This document shows, piece by piece, positions 44,642 through 53,490 of a stretch of DNA of 64,000 nt. How positions within the stretch are numbered: position 1 is the stretch's first letter; each line of letters starts with the position of its first letter. The stretch is from Sporosarcina ureae DSM 2281 (lineage in GTDB: Bacteria > Bacillota > Bacilli > Bacillales_A > Planococcaceae): the NCBI RefSeq assembly GCF_000425545.1, contig NZ_AUDQ01000008.1:1-64000 (forward strand), in the 5' to 3' direction. The notes beneath the pieces are model-generated. The model saw only the letters and a list, made by a program, of their open reading frames with translations, had not been told where the DNA came from and did not search any database. The position numbers and the translations under genes were made by a program.

Positions 44642-47014
44642 TCATTTTGTATTCAAAAACTCTATTAACATTTTCATAGCATGTGCACGAGACGTAGAGT
44701 TACTCGGCATAAAGTTGCCATTCTCTCCTTTTGCCATCTTCAAATCATATAGCATGCTCATCGCTTTTACAGCTTCCATATTATATGAACGGATATCACG
44801 GAAAGGCGCCATTTTGTCGAACTTATACATTTCGCCATTCTTCACTTCATACGCACGGTATAACATAAGCGCCATCTGTGCACGCGTTACTTCTTGTGCA
44901 GGCATGAATTTACCGTCTTTCCCCTTAACTAAACCATGATGGTATGCAGCTGCAATTTCTTCTTGTGTACTTGCAGCATACTTTTGTGTATCAGGGAATG
45001 GGGCTTTCTTTTCCGTTTTCAAATCCAATGCACGAACTAAAATAGAGACTGCTTGCGCACGAGTCAATGATTGATTCGGCTTGAACGTATTGTCTTTATA
45101 GCCGTTCGCGATTCCTTGCTCTACTGCTTGATTAATGTAATCCTTTGCCCAGTGTGTATGAATATCCGTAAACTGTGGAGTTGGATCTGGTTTCGGATCT
45201 GGGTCAGGCGTTGGTTCAGGATCTGGATCTGGCTTTGGCGCCGGAACAACAGGTATCTCTTTAAAGTTGTACAATACCCCTTTGCCTTTTGTGAATAAAT
45301 CAAATGCTACCAAAGCTTGCAACGCTTGCTCTGTTGCCATTGCATTCGAACGGCTATCTCCTGCTGTATGCTGGAATCCACCGTCAGATGTTTGGAAACT
45401 CAAAAGGTGATCAATCAAGTTGATGCCGTTCTTCGTAAACATCGGTATACGCGGATCGATTTGATTCGCAGTCAGGCCGATGATTACTTGTGACGTCGCT
45501 TCACTGGAAATACCGCCAACGAACGCTTCGTCGTATCCACCTGTTGGACCTTGTTCATTCGCGAGGAACTTCACTGCACGATCCATCGCTTTACGAACTT
45601 CCGGCTTATCTGTATAAGGTGCAATGCCTATCAAAGCCATTGCGGTAATGTCATAGCTTGTCGAGCCTTCTTTACTCGTCGACAAGCTCCACGACCCGTC
45701 ATCTTTCTGGTATTTCAATAACTCCGCAACTAGGCTCTCACGTGTCCACTTCGAGTTGCTCGGCACTTGGTAGCCTTTTGTATCGAGTGCAATCAACGCG
45801 AAAATGATTCCGTTATTACCTTGGTATGTCAGGCTATCAGCACCCGTCATATGCTTTTCACTATTTATAATTTTATCGATTAAGTTAAAACCCTTGCCAT
45901 CTGCATTCATTGGATCAATGCCAATTGCTGCAGCTGCCATTGTTAAACGTTGTACATCGGTAATCTTCATACGACCTTTGCCGCTTCTGCTAATCACCTG
46001 GTCTTGTAAATGTTCGTAGAATTCCTTTGTATAAGACGCAGGTACTTTCTTGCCCGCTTTCACAAGTCCGATTGCCTGCCACTCACTGTCAATCGATCCT
46101 GCAAGCATTTGCGCACTTGCCTCGTTAATGGCTGAAGTGACAAGCTTTGAGTAATCTTTAGTAGACGGCGTTTCCGGTGTTGGACCTGGTTTCACTACCG
46201 GAGGCTCCGGTGATGGGTTCGGGTTCGGATTTGGAACTGGATTTGGTAACGGGTTCGGTTCAGGGTTAGCGATTGGTGCATACGTCACCTTCACTGTTTT
46301 TGTAACCGAATCGTTCTTCGCATCCGTTGCCTGTAAGACGATATTATTCTCACCACTCTGCAATACCGTATGTACTGCGTTTCCTGTAACGCCTGCCGGC
46401 TTGCCGTTTACAGTGACTGTCGGTTGAAGTGCTGTTCCGAAATAACTCGCTGCGTTTACTTGGAATGAAAGGGCAGACTTCGTAACTGTTGCTCCCGAAG
46501 TAACACCTGACACTGAAATTTTCGGTTCCAAGTCTTCACGGAAAGGGAACAGATCGGCATTTAGGTCCTTACCTAAGTCCGTCGTATATTTCCACTCCAC
46601 TTTATCACCAGGGATGAGCTTGATGACGCCCGCTCCACGATTCGGGAAGATACCGTTGACGCTGTACATCCAACCGCTGCCTTGTCCGCGGTCGAATTCA
46701 TATACATTATCTATCCCTTCTACGTAAGCAGTCGCGCCTTCACCGCCACTGTATTCCATTTGAATCCCTCTTGATTCAACATTCCGCTTGAGTACACTTA
46801 AAACTGTATCGCCTTCCTGTACTTCGACGGTAGACAACGGCATCGGAACTTCTGTATTGGAAATCGTGATGGAATGCTGTAGTGTCTGTGCTGCTTGATT
46901 TTCATAAATCGGAGTCGGTTGCTCTGCGAATGAAGGTGCAGCCGGCATAAGGATAGCGGCACTCGCTAATGCGAATGCTGCTGTTATTTTCGTGAACTTT
47001 TTGATGATAGAAAT
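44642..47014 (-). CDS. Secreted DUF4430/alpha-alpha barrel protein with three SLH domains
   Basis: In order: signal peptide, DUF4430 domain (about 50-140, with GSGWMYSVNGIFPNRGAG), an Ig-like segment, a proline-rich linker (about 255-290), an alpha/alpha-barrel of prenyltransferase/terpenoid-cyclase type (about 295-580), a second Pro/Asp linker, and three SLH domains for cell-wall binding. The annotated-looking ATG at 46948 would remove the signal peptide. The same frame continues 22 codons upstream as a good signal (ISIIKKFTKITAAFALASAA) with AAGGAGG 8 nt before an ATT codon at 47014. The likely start is therefore ATT, giving 790 residues. Confidence 0.85.
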   Translation of the reverse strand: MSIIKKFTKITAAFALASAAILMPAAPSFAEQPTPIYENQAAQTLQHSITISNTEVPMPLSTVEVQEGDTVLSVLKRNVESRGIQMEYSGGEGATAYVEGIDNVYEFDRGQGSGWMYSVNGIFPNRGAGVIKLIPGDKVEWKYTTDLGKDLNADLFPFREDLEPKISVSGVTSGATVTKSALSFQVNAASYFGTALQPTVTVNGKPAGVTGNAVHTVLQSGENNIVLQATDAKNDSVTKTVKVTYAPIANPEPNPLPNPVPNPNPNPSPEPPVVKPGPTPETPSTKDYSKLVTSAINEASAQMLAGSIDSEWQAIGLVKAGKKVPASYTKEFYEHLQDQVISRSGKGRMKITDVQRLTMAAAAIGIDPMNADGKGFNLIDKIINSEKHMTGADSLTYQGNNGIIFALIALDTKGYQVPSNSKWTRESLVAELLKYQKDDGSWSLSTSKEGSTSYDITAMALIGIAPYTDKPEVRKAMDRAVKFLANEQGPTGGYDEAFVGGISSEATSQVIIGLTANQIDPRIPMFTKNGINLIDHLLSFQTSDGGFQHTAGDSRSNAMATEQALQALVAFDLFTKGKGVLYNFKEIPVVPAPKPDPDPEPTPDPDPKPDPTPQFTDIHTHWAKDYINQAVEQGIANGYKDNTFKPNQSLTRAQAVSILVRALDLKTEKKAPFPDTQKYAASTQEEIAAAYHHGLVKGKDGKFMPAQEVTRAQMALMLYRAYEVKNGEMYKFDKMAPFRDIRSYNMEAVKAMSMLYDLKMAKGENGNFMPSNSTSRAHAMKMLIEFLNTK

Positions 47015-47027
47015 AACGCATACCTCC

Positions 47028-49136
47028 TTATTTAATGATGAATAGTTTACGAGCTGCTTGTTTTAATGTTTTTCCTTCTATAGAAACTGGGTCAATCACA
47101 ACTAAAGAATATAACTGGCCTTTCATATAATTGGCTTCCGGTGTCACAGTAACTTCTAAACCGTTCGCTTTCACTGTGACCGGCACGCGCTTACCTGTAA
47201 TATCTTCTACATAGATTTTATCCAAATTCGCTTTTGAGTCCTGTATTTCTTTGTTGAACGTGACTGTAAATGTATGAGTGGGTTCTACTACTTTTGCATC
47301 GAAATAACGATATGGACGATCATTATCTACTATGAATACTTTTTTCGTCCCTTCAGGAATCAACGTTTCTTTTTTAGTCCCTTGTTCTCCCGCTTGTACA
47401 ATATAATATCCTTCAATTATTTCCGTGTTTTCAATAAAAATAGAAGACCATGCTTCATTTTTGTTTTTCTGCACATTTAGAAGGCTGTTATTAACAATTC
47501 CTTGAAGAGTTGAATGACTTGAAACTTCAAGTTGCGTCGATATTACCGAAAAATCATACAGTCTTCCTTCACCTTTTGTAAATAAGTCAAATGCTACAAG
47601 ACCTTGAATCGCTTGTTCTGTAGCCATTCCGTCTGTCGAACCTGTCATAGTATGCTTGAAGCCTCCGTTTTCTGTTTGGAAGCTTAACAGGTGATCTATC
47701 AAGTTGATTCCATTCTTTGTAAACTGTTCACCTTGTGGATCGATGTTATTTGCTGTCAAACCAATGATGACTTGCGAAGTGGCTTCACTAGAAATGCCAC
47801 CTACAAAGGTTTCATTAAATCCGCCAGTAGGACCTTGGCTTTCAGACAAGAAAGTAACTGCTTTCTCAACAGCTTTTTTGACGGCTGGTTGCTCATTGTA
47901 AGGAGCTAATCCAATAAGAGCCATTGCCGTCATATCGTAACTCGCAGCGCCTGTATTGCTTGTTGCTAAACTCCAAGCACCATCAGCTCTTTGATAGCTT
48001 AAAAGAGCCTCAACGATCTTTTCGCGATTCCATCGTGCATCTTTTGGCACTTCATAGTTTTTCGTATCGAGTGCAACTAACGCAAAAATTAAACCATTTG
48101 TTCCTTGGCGAGTCATCGTATCAACGTTTTTTATATCTATACTGTTATAAATTTTATCGAGTAAATCGATACCATTGATATTTTTAGGATCTTTCCCTAT
48201 CGCTGCTGCCGCTATCGTCAAACGTTCTGCATCTGTAATTTTTAGACGTCCCGAGTTCTCAACGATCTGTTGTTGGACATTTTGTTCGAATATGTCTGTA
48301 TAGCTTTCCGGTACAGCTACTCCTGCTTTTGCTAAACCGACTGCCGTCCACTCGCTCGATACAGATTTACTCAGTATATAATTTGTCACTTTCTCAATCG
48401 CTTCAGGTACGCTTGCTTGACTCGCAACTACTGTAATTTGTAGTGCATCTGCCGCTTTTCCTACAACTGTTTCTTCTGATGCAACTAGCGAGAAGTTTTC
48501 ACGGTCTACTTTACCGTTAAATTGAATCGTTATTTGCTGATCCGTGTTTTGAGTAACTGTAGAAATTGTCAAATTAGATTGTCCAACAGTCCAATTTGCC
48601 GGCTCTAGCGCCGCCGGTGTAAAAGTATCGCCTATTAGATTCACCGTAATTGCAGGATTTTCACTATGTTCTATAACCTCTGTAGTCGTAGAGATAGCAG
48701 CCCAACGGCCATAGAAAAATTTCACCACGTCAGTATCTTTTACTACATAAGCAGCAGCTCCAACAGAAGGTGCTTGTCCGTTTACTGTATAATTCCAGCC
48801 ATCCCAACCGCCTAATGTTCCTGCTTCTTCATTATTAATGGATGTTACGTACGCCCCGAAATCACTTTCTTGCACAGTATATTTCACGTTCTGGCTAGTA
48901 AGTGCCTTCTTCAACGCATCTAACGCATTTTGTCCTTCTGTAACTTGAATCGCTTCTTTTAAAATTACTCCCGATAAACCTTCTACTTCCACATCCACCA
49001 TGTAGTTAGCGGCTTGCGTGCTTATTTTACTTTGCTGTACATCCGAATTCGCCAAAGCAACTGAACTGGTCGTCGGCAACAGAATCGTTACTGCTAGTAA
49101 AACACTTGCGATGATAGATACATAACGCTTAAACAA
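47028..49136 (-). CDS. Secreted DUF4430/alpha-alpha barrel protein
   Basis: A 702-residue protein with a signal peptide (to about residue 30), a DUF4430 domain (about 47-145, GGWDGWNYTVNGQAPSVGAAAYVV), a short Ig-like region, an alpha/alpha barrel (about 235-535, with repeated GxWS/GGF turns such as RADGAWSLATS and TENGGFKHT) and a C-terminal Ig-like domain (about 590-702). The barrel is closely similar to that of the next gene. Human intrinsic factor and transcobalamin combine the same two folds. The TTG start follows GAGGGGG. First gene after the cobalamin riboswitch. Confidence 0.88.
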   Translation of the reverse strand: MFKRYVSIIASVLLAVTILLPTTSSVALANSDVQQSKISTQAANYMVDVEVEGLSGVILKEAIQVTEGQNALDALKKALTSQNVKYTVQESDFGAYVTSINNEEAGTLGGWDGWNYTVNGQAPSVGAAAYVVKDTDVVKFFYGRWAAISTTTEVIEHSENPAITVNLIGDTFTPAALEPANWTVGQSNLTISTVTQNTDQQITIQFNGKVDRENFSLVASEETVVGKAADALQITVVASQASVPEAIEKVTNYILSKSVSSEWTAVGLAKAGVAVPESYTDIFEQNVQQQIVENSGRLKITDAERLTIAAAAIGKDPKNINGIDLLDKIYNSIDIKNVDTMTRQGTNGLIFALVALDTKNYEVPKDARWNREKIVEALLSYQRADGAWSLATSNTGAASYDMTAMALIGLAPYNEQPAVKKAVEKAVTFLSESQGPTGGFNETFVGGISSEATSQVIIGLTANNIDPQGEQFTKNGINLIDHLLSFQTENGGFKHTMTGSTDGMATEQAIQGLVAFDLFTKGEGRLYDFSVISTQLEVSSHSTLQGIVNNSLLNVQKNKNEAWSSIFIENTEIIEGYYIVQAGEQGTKKETLIPEGTKKVFIVDNDRPYRYFDAKVVEPTHTFTVTFNKEIQDSKANLDKIYVEDITGKRVPVTVKANGLEVTVTPEANYMKGQLYSLVVIDPVSIEGKTLKQAARKLFIIK

Positions 49137-49173
49137 ATGACTTCCCCCTCATACTAGTTTCGTAAATTGAACG

Positions 49174-49208
49174 TAAAAAAGCCCTTGCCTCCAGAAAGAG
49201 ACAAGGGC
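49174..49208 (-). terminator. Riboswitch-controlled terminator
   Basis: GCCCTTG...CAAGGGC stem with inner TCTC/GGAG part, followed on the reverse strand by TTTTTT. It lies between the cobalamin aptamer and the first gene, as expected for transcriptional control. Confidence 0.88.
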
Positions 49209-49279
49209 ACTATGTATAGATGGACTCCTGTAATGACTTAATTATTGATCCAATACAATATGCATACCTCTTCCTGGGA

Positions 49280-49440
49280 GGCGTAACGCATGTTATTTTG
49301 GCAAGTCTCCTGACTTATGGATCATCACACCTTCAACCTTCCCAGTATTTCACCAGTGGTATTCTAAAGATATTTCCCATTTACAGTGGCCGGACCGTAC
49401 AGGATTTTCACCTGTTTCCTTTTTCATCTTTACAGTAATG
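49280..49440 (-). promoter_or_regulatory. Cobalamin riboswitch
   Basis: On the reverse strand the conserved blocks occur in order: GGAAACAGGTGAAAATCC, CGGTCCGGCCACTGTAAA, TACCACTGG, TGGGAAGG, and AAGTCAGGAGACTTGCC. These are the hallmark segments of the adenosylcobalamin aptamer (B12 box included). When B12 is plentiful it should lower expression of the surface proteins and ECF transporter downstream. Confidence 0.95.
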
Positions 49441-49465
49441 TAAAGAACCAAAATATTCTATTCAA
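49437..49465 (-). promoter_or_regulatory. Promoter of the B12-uptake operon
   Basis: TTGAAT (49465-49460), 17-bp spacer and TACATT (49442-49437) on the reverse strand, placing the start just before the riboswitch. Confidence 0.6.
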
Positions 49466-49525
49466 TTTTACCATAGTATACCACATTGCCATTCGCTAAT
49501 TTTGATTATTTCAAAAGAACAGTAG

Positions 49526-49561
49526 AAAAGACTGACGAAAGGAATCTTCCATCAGTCTTTT
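49526..49561 (-). terminator. Terminator of the 58-residue gene
   Basis: AAAAGACTGA / TCAGTCTTTT stem with an inner GGA/TCC pair; T-rich on both sides, placed after the small gene's stop on the reverse strand. Confidence 0.85.
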
Positions 49562-49609
49562 AATGAATACTATTTATTACACTACGTGCTTTTTTAAGTG
49601 AGTGGAGGT

Positions 49610-49786
49610 TTACAGCTCCTGGTAATCTCGCTGATAGACTCCGCCGTCTTTCACTTCTGCATGATAAAGTGCTTTCAATGCAAAGCTTTTCTCTAGCTCA
49701 TGCTCTTTCATAATCTCTTTCAATCGTCTGTTTAACGCTGGGCTATGCTTTACGAGCTGAAGCATCTTAGGTTGTGAATATTGCAT
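49610..49786 (-). CDS. Small charged protein, 58 residues
   Basis: GAGGAGGGG precedes the ATG at 49786. The frame encodes a helical, charged, soluble protein (MQYSQPKMLQLVKHS start, then RRLKEIMKEHELEKSFALKAL) ending QRDYQEL. It has its own terminator. No family is recognised. Confidence 0.7.
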   Translation of the reverse strand: MQYSQPKMLQLVKHSPALNRRLKEIMKEHELEKSFALKALYHAEVKDGGVYQRDYQEL

Positions 49787-49904
49787 GAAAATCCCCTCCT
49801 CATTTCATTTGTTTCTATAGTATAACATGGCTACGGTTCTTGTTGTATGAAAGGAAATCATTCCTCTGGCTGGAAATCACCCCTAACTTTCATGTATACT
49901 GTCA

Positions 49905-50001
49905 CAAGTACAGACTGATGGTTCTGGGCGAGCAGATGAATTGCACTACGGTATCAACTTACATATTGGACGAGAAGGAATTTTTCTCGTCTTTTTTATT
50001 T
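49905..50001 (+). ncRNA. Possible short terminated leader or small RNA
   Basis: A TATACT at 49897-49902 could start a transcript that ends at a strong terminator, GACGAGAA / TTCTCGTC plus TTTTTT at about 49969-50001. The intervening 65 nt has no start codon with a ribosome site. It lies 150 bp ahead of the BCCT transporter gene. It may be a small RNA or an attenuator; I do not recognise its class. Confidence 0.35.
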
Positions 50002-50068
50002 ACACTTGTGATGACATTGTAAACAAACTGTCATATAGTTAGCGTTTACACGAACGACTAGATGGGTA

Positions 50069-50098
50069 TTGTCAAGTGTATGTGTGCAATTTTATTCT
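50069..50098 (+). promoter_or_regulatory. Possible promoter of the BCCT transporter gene
   Basis: TTGTCA (50069-50074), 18-bp spacer, TATTCT (50093-50098). The start would lie about 50 bp before the ATG, downstream of the terminator at 50001. Confidence 0.4.
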
Positions 50099-50156
50099 AC
50101 AATCTTGATTAGTTACTTCGATTATTTCACAAACTACATTTAAAAAAGGAGTGCCT

Positions 50157-51647
50157 ATGAAAAAAGTTTCATCAACATTTTATATTACATTAGTAGCTGT
50201 CATATTGGCAGTCGGTTATGGTGTAATCGCTCCCGAACACTTTGAGGCGATTACGCTCAATATTAGAAATCTGATTTCGGATTCATTCGGCTGGTATTAC
50301 TTACTGACAGTTTCTATGCTATTCTTCATTTCAGTTTATTTGATATTCAGTCCGCTCGGCAGGATTCGATTGGGGAAAGACAGTGACAGACCACAGTTTT
50401 CCATGTTTTCTTGGCTCGCCATGCTATTTTCCGCGGGTATGGGAATTGGACTCGTGTTCTATGGAGCTGCGGAACCTCTTTCGCATTATGCGGTAAGTTC
50501 AGCTACTGCACCTATTGAAACGAAAGAAGCGTATAAAGAAGCGATGCGTTCAACATTTTTCCATTGGGGCTTCCACGCATGGGCTATATATGGTATGACA
50601 GCTTTAGCGTTGGCATACTTCCAGTTCCGCAAAGGTCAGCCTGCTTTGATTTCCGCTACACTTCGTCCGATTTTTGGTGATCGCGTAGATGGCAAACTTG
50701 GAAGTGTAATCGATGTCTTTGCAGTTTTTGCTACTGTTTTCGGCGTCGCCACATCACTCGGATTTGGAGCAGTCCAGATTAACGCTGGTTTGAATTACTT
50801 ATTTGGTGTTCCGATCGGGTTCTGGTCTCAGTTTATTATTATTGCGGTCGTTACTGTATTATTCCTACTATCCGCTTGGAGCGGTCTCGGAAAAGGGATT
50901 CGTATTTTATCGAATACAAATATGGTATTGGCTCTTACATTGTTGGTGTTTATCATTGCAATCGGTCCAACATTGCTGATTTTCAATATGCTTACTGATT
51001 CTATCGGTGGATACTTGGAAAACCTTATTCGCATGAGTTTCCGCACAGCACCCCTTACGCCTGAAAACCGCTCATGGTTGAATGACTGGACACTATTCTA
51101 CTGGTCTTGGTGGATAGCTTGGTCACCATTCGTTGGAATGTTCATTGCCCGCGTTTCAAAAGGAAGAACGATTCGCGAATTTATGATCGGTGTGCTCGTT
51201 GTGCCGACTGTATTGAGTGCAATTTGGTTCTCAGCGTTTGGTACGACAGCTATTGAAACACAAAAGCAAGGCATTATCGATTTAGCTTCTACTGCAACAG
51301 AGTTGACGATTTTTGAGATGTTCAGTGGATTACCTTGGTCATTCGTCATTTCAGTTGTCGCAGTTTTGCTGATTACTTCATTCTTCATTACATCAGCGGA
51401 TTCGGCTACATTCGTACTTGGTATGCAGTCAGCATATGGTTCATTGACTCCACCTAATAACTTGAAGGTCGTCTGGGGTATCATTCAGTCCGCCATCGCG
51501 ATTATTCTATTATACGTGGGTGGTTTGGACGCACTTCAAAACGTCATCATCATAGCCGCCTTACCATTCTCCATCATACTGATTATGATGATTACCTCGC
51601 TATTCAAATCTTTAAAGGAAGAGCGAAGAAAAATCAAACGAAAATAA
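50157..51647 (+). CDS. opuD: BCCT-family betaine transporter (OpuD-like)
   Basis: A 496-residue sodium-coupled carrier of the betaine/choline/carnitine family with twelve helices and the BCCT signature WTLFYWSWWIAWSPFVGMFIARVSKGRTIREF at about residues 316-345, plus GMGIGLVFYGAAEPL near helix 3. Such proteins import compatible solutes for osmoprotection, complementing ectoine synthesis elsewhere in this window. AAGGAG precedes the ATG; a GTG two codons upstream is less well placed. Confidence 0.93.
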   Translation: MKKVSSTFYITLVAVILAVGYGVIAPEHFEAITLNIRNLISDSFGWYYLLTVSMLFFISVYLIFSPLGRIRLGKDSDRPQFSMFSWLAMLFSAGMGIGLVFYGAAEPLSHYAVSSATAPIETKEAYKEAMRSTFFHWGFHAWAIYGMTALALAYFQFRKGQPALISATLRPIFGDRVDGKLGSVIDVFAVFATVFGVATSLGFGAVQINAGLNYLFGVPIGFWSQFIIIAVVTVLFLLSAWSGLGKGIRILSNTNMVLALTLLVFIIAIGPTLLIFNMLTDSIGGYLENLIRMSFRTAPLTPENRSWLNDWTLFYWSWWIAWSPFVGMFIARVSKGRTIREFMIGVLVVPTVLSAIWFSAFGTTAIETQKQGIIDLASTATELTIFEMFSGLPWSFVISVVAVLLITSFFITSADSATFVLGMQSAYGSLTPPNNLKVVWGIIQSAIAIILLYVGGLDALQNVIIIAALPFSIILIMMITSLFKSLKEERRKIKRK

Positions 51648-51686
51648 AAAATGAACACTGCGCACATGCGTAGTGTTCATTTTTTG
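51647..51686. terminator. Bidirectional terminator between opuD and metY
   Basis: AAAATGAACACT / AGTGTTCATTTT perfect arms around a self-complementary loop; serves both converging genes. Confidence 0.92.
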
Positions 51687-51688
51687 TA

Positions 51689-52969
51689 TTAGTTTGCAGC
51701 TTTTTCGATTGCTTGTTTCAAATCTGCGATAATATCGTCTACTGACTCCAACCCCACAGACAAGCGGATTAGCTCTTCGCTGACACCGGAGTTTTTCAAA
51801 TCTTCCGCAGACAACTGCTGATGAGTAGTAGATGCCGGATGAATGATTAATGACTTTGCATCTCCCACATTCGCTACGTGAGACCAAATTTCTACATTAT
51901 CGATTACTTGTCTTCCTGCATCGCGTCCACCTTTGATACCAAATACAATAATTGAGCCATAGCCATTTTTCAAATGTTTATTTGCTAATTCCGCTGTTGG
52001 ATGATCTTCTAGACCCGTATACGTTACCCACTCTACTGCCGGATGTTGTTGCAAGAATGCCGCAACCTTTTGCGCGTTTTCATTGTGGCGTGGTACGCGT
52101 AAATGAAGTGTTTCTAAACCTTGTAACAAGTTGAATGCACTGTCCGGTGATAGGCATGGGCCGAAGTCTCTCAGCAATTGCACGCGCAGTTTCGTTGCGA
52201 AAGCTGCAGCAGCCGTGTCGATTCCGTAACGTAAGCCATGGTACGTTTCATCCGGCTCTGTAAAGCCAGGGAATCTACCTTGTGTCCAGTCGAATTTCCC
52301 TGCATCAACGGCTACACCACCGATGGTCGTACCGTGTCCGCCGATCCATTTTGTTGCTGAGTGGATGACTACGTCCGCCCCGTACTCGATTGGATTTGAT
52401 CCATATGGAGATGGGAATGTATTGTCTACTAGCAATGGGATACCATTTTCATGTGCAATATTCGCGACAGCTTCCACGTCCAGCACTTGCAAGCTTGGGT
52501 TACCGATTGTTTCTGCAAACAATGCTTTCGTTTTATCCGTAATAGCTGCTTCAAAGTTCTTTGGATCAGATGCGTCAACAAATTTCACTGTGATGCCGTA
52601 GCGCGGTAATGTAACGGCGAATAAGTTGTATGTACCACCGTAAAGATTGCTCGCTGCGACGATTTCATCGCCTGCTTGAGCAATATTCATAACAGAAAAT
52701 GCAATCGCCGCCATTCCAGAAGACAACGCAACTGCTGCTGTTCCTCCTTCTAGCTGTGCGACACGCTCTTCAAAGACAGCTACTGTCGGATTCGTAATTC
52801 TTGTATAGATATTGCCTGCTTCTTTTAAGCCAAATAAGTTTTGTGCGTGTTCTGTGTCTCTGAATACATAAGAAGTCGTACGATGAATCGGTAAAGCCCG
52901 TGAACCTGTTGCTGGATCCGGTTTTTGCCCTCCGTGTAATAGTATCGTTTCTGGCTGTAAATTCGTCAT
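51689..52969 (-). CDS. metY: O-acetylhomoserine sulfhydrylase
   Basis: A 426-residue PLP enzyme of the Cys/Met metabolism family that makes homocysteine from O-acetylhomoserine and sulfide. Visible are YTRITNPTVAVFEERVAQLEGG, the PLP lysine in VIHSATKWIGGHGTTIGG, and SLIIHPASTTHQQL near the end. AAAGGGG precedes the ATG at 52969; a long upstream open frame runs into the riboswitch and is not coding. SAM riboswitch control fits MetY in methionine synthesis. Confidence 0.94.
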   Translation of the reverse strand: MTNLQPETILLHGGQKPDPATGSRALPIHRTTSYVFRDTEHAQNLFGLKEAGNIYTRITNPTVAVFEERVAQLEGGTAAVALSSGMAAIAFSVMNIAQAGDEIVAASNLYGGTYNLFAVTLPRYGITVKFVDASDPKNFEAAITDKTKALFAETIGNPSLQVLDVEAVANIAHENGIPLLVDNTFPSPYGSNPIEYGADVVIHSATKWIGGHGTTIGGVAVDAGKFDWTQGRFPGFTEPDETYHGLRYGIDTAAAAFATKLRVQLLRDFGPCLSPDSAFNLLQGLETLHLRVPRHNENAQKVAAFLQQHPAVEWVTYTGLEDHPTAELANKHLKNGYGSIIVFGIKGGRDAGRQVIDNVEIWSHVANVGDAKSLIIHPASTTHQQLSAEDLKNSGVSEELIRLSVGLESVDDIIADLKQAIEKAAN

Positions 52970-53075
52970 AACCATTCCCCTTTTCCATGTATTGATGGAA
53001 CACCGAAACGCCCCGAATATCTTCTCTCTGGGACTAGACAAGGAAAACATAGAGCGTGATTCACTATATATAGAG

Positions 53076-53109
53076 AAAAAGCCCATCTTCCATAATAAGA
53101 AGAGGGCTC
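53076..53109 (-). terminator. SAM-riboswitch terminator
   Basis: GAGCCCTCTTCTTAT pairs with the GGAAGATGGGCT half on the reverse strand, followed by TTTTTCTC. It lies between aptamer and metY. Confidence 0.88.
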
Positions 53110-53115
53110 TGCTTT

Positions 53116-53234
53116 CGCTCATTCCCCCTTATCTTCCAAACTGCTGAGAGTTTGTAGGAAGTAGCACCTTTGCTTTCGCCGGTTGCTGGGCATCACAGGG
53201 CCTAATCCCTCCGCCGCTCTTGATAAGAGTGTGT
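53116..53234 (-). promoter_or_regulatory. SAM-I riboswitch (S-box)
   Basis: On the reverse strand: CTCTTATCAAGAGCGGCGG, AGGGATTAGGCCCTGTGA, TGCCCAGCAACCGGC, AAAGGTGCTACTTCC, and GGAAGATAAGGG closing P1. All S-box hallmarks are present in order. Confidence 0.96.
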
Positions 53235-53260
53235 CTATTCGTTTTCCATCGTTGAAAAAT

Positions 53261-53289
53261 AGTATACGGCTATTCCTAGTCTATTGCAA
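53261..53289 (-). promoter_or_regulatory. Promoter of metY
   Basis: TTGCAA (53289-53284), 17-bp spacer, TATACT (53266-53261) on the reverse strand, about 20 bp before the S-box. The remaining upstream gap to 53490 shows no supported gene. Confidence 0.75.
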
Positions 53290-53490
53290 GAATTTAATAG
53301 AATGTTTTGAAATTAGCATTACTTTCAATATGTTAAATTGAAAGAAAAAGGTAAGAAAGCACCGTTAATCGACGTTGCGGGAGCCATCCACAAGCACCGG
53401 AGTGAGTTTAATGATGTTTCTACTTGCGACTCCATTCGAAAAATCGCCAGAGACATGTTCAGTGAACGATGTACTGGCGATTGTGCTTAT

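Noticed and set aside
49220..49438. 72-codon frame opposite the cobalamin riboswitch
   Set aside because: It is antisense to a conserved RNA element, which explains the sequence fully.
52970..53122. N-terminal extension of metY
   Set aside because: It covers the riboswitch terminator and aptamer; the ATG at 52969 has the ribosome site and matches the family start.
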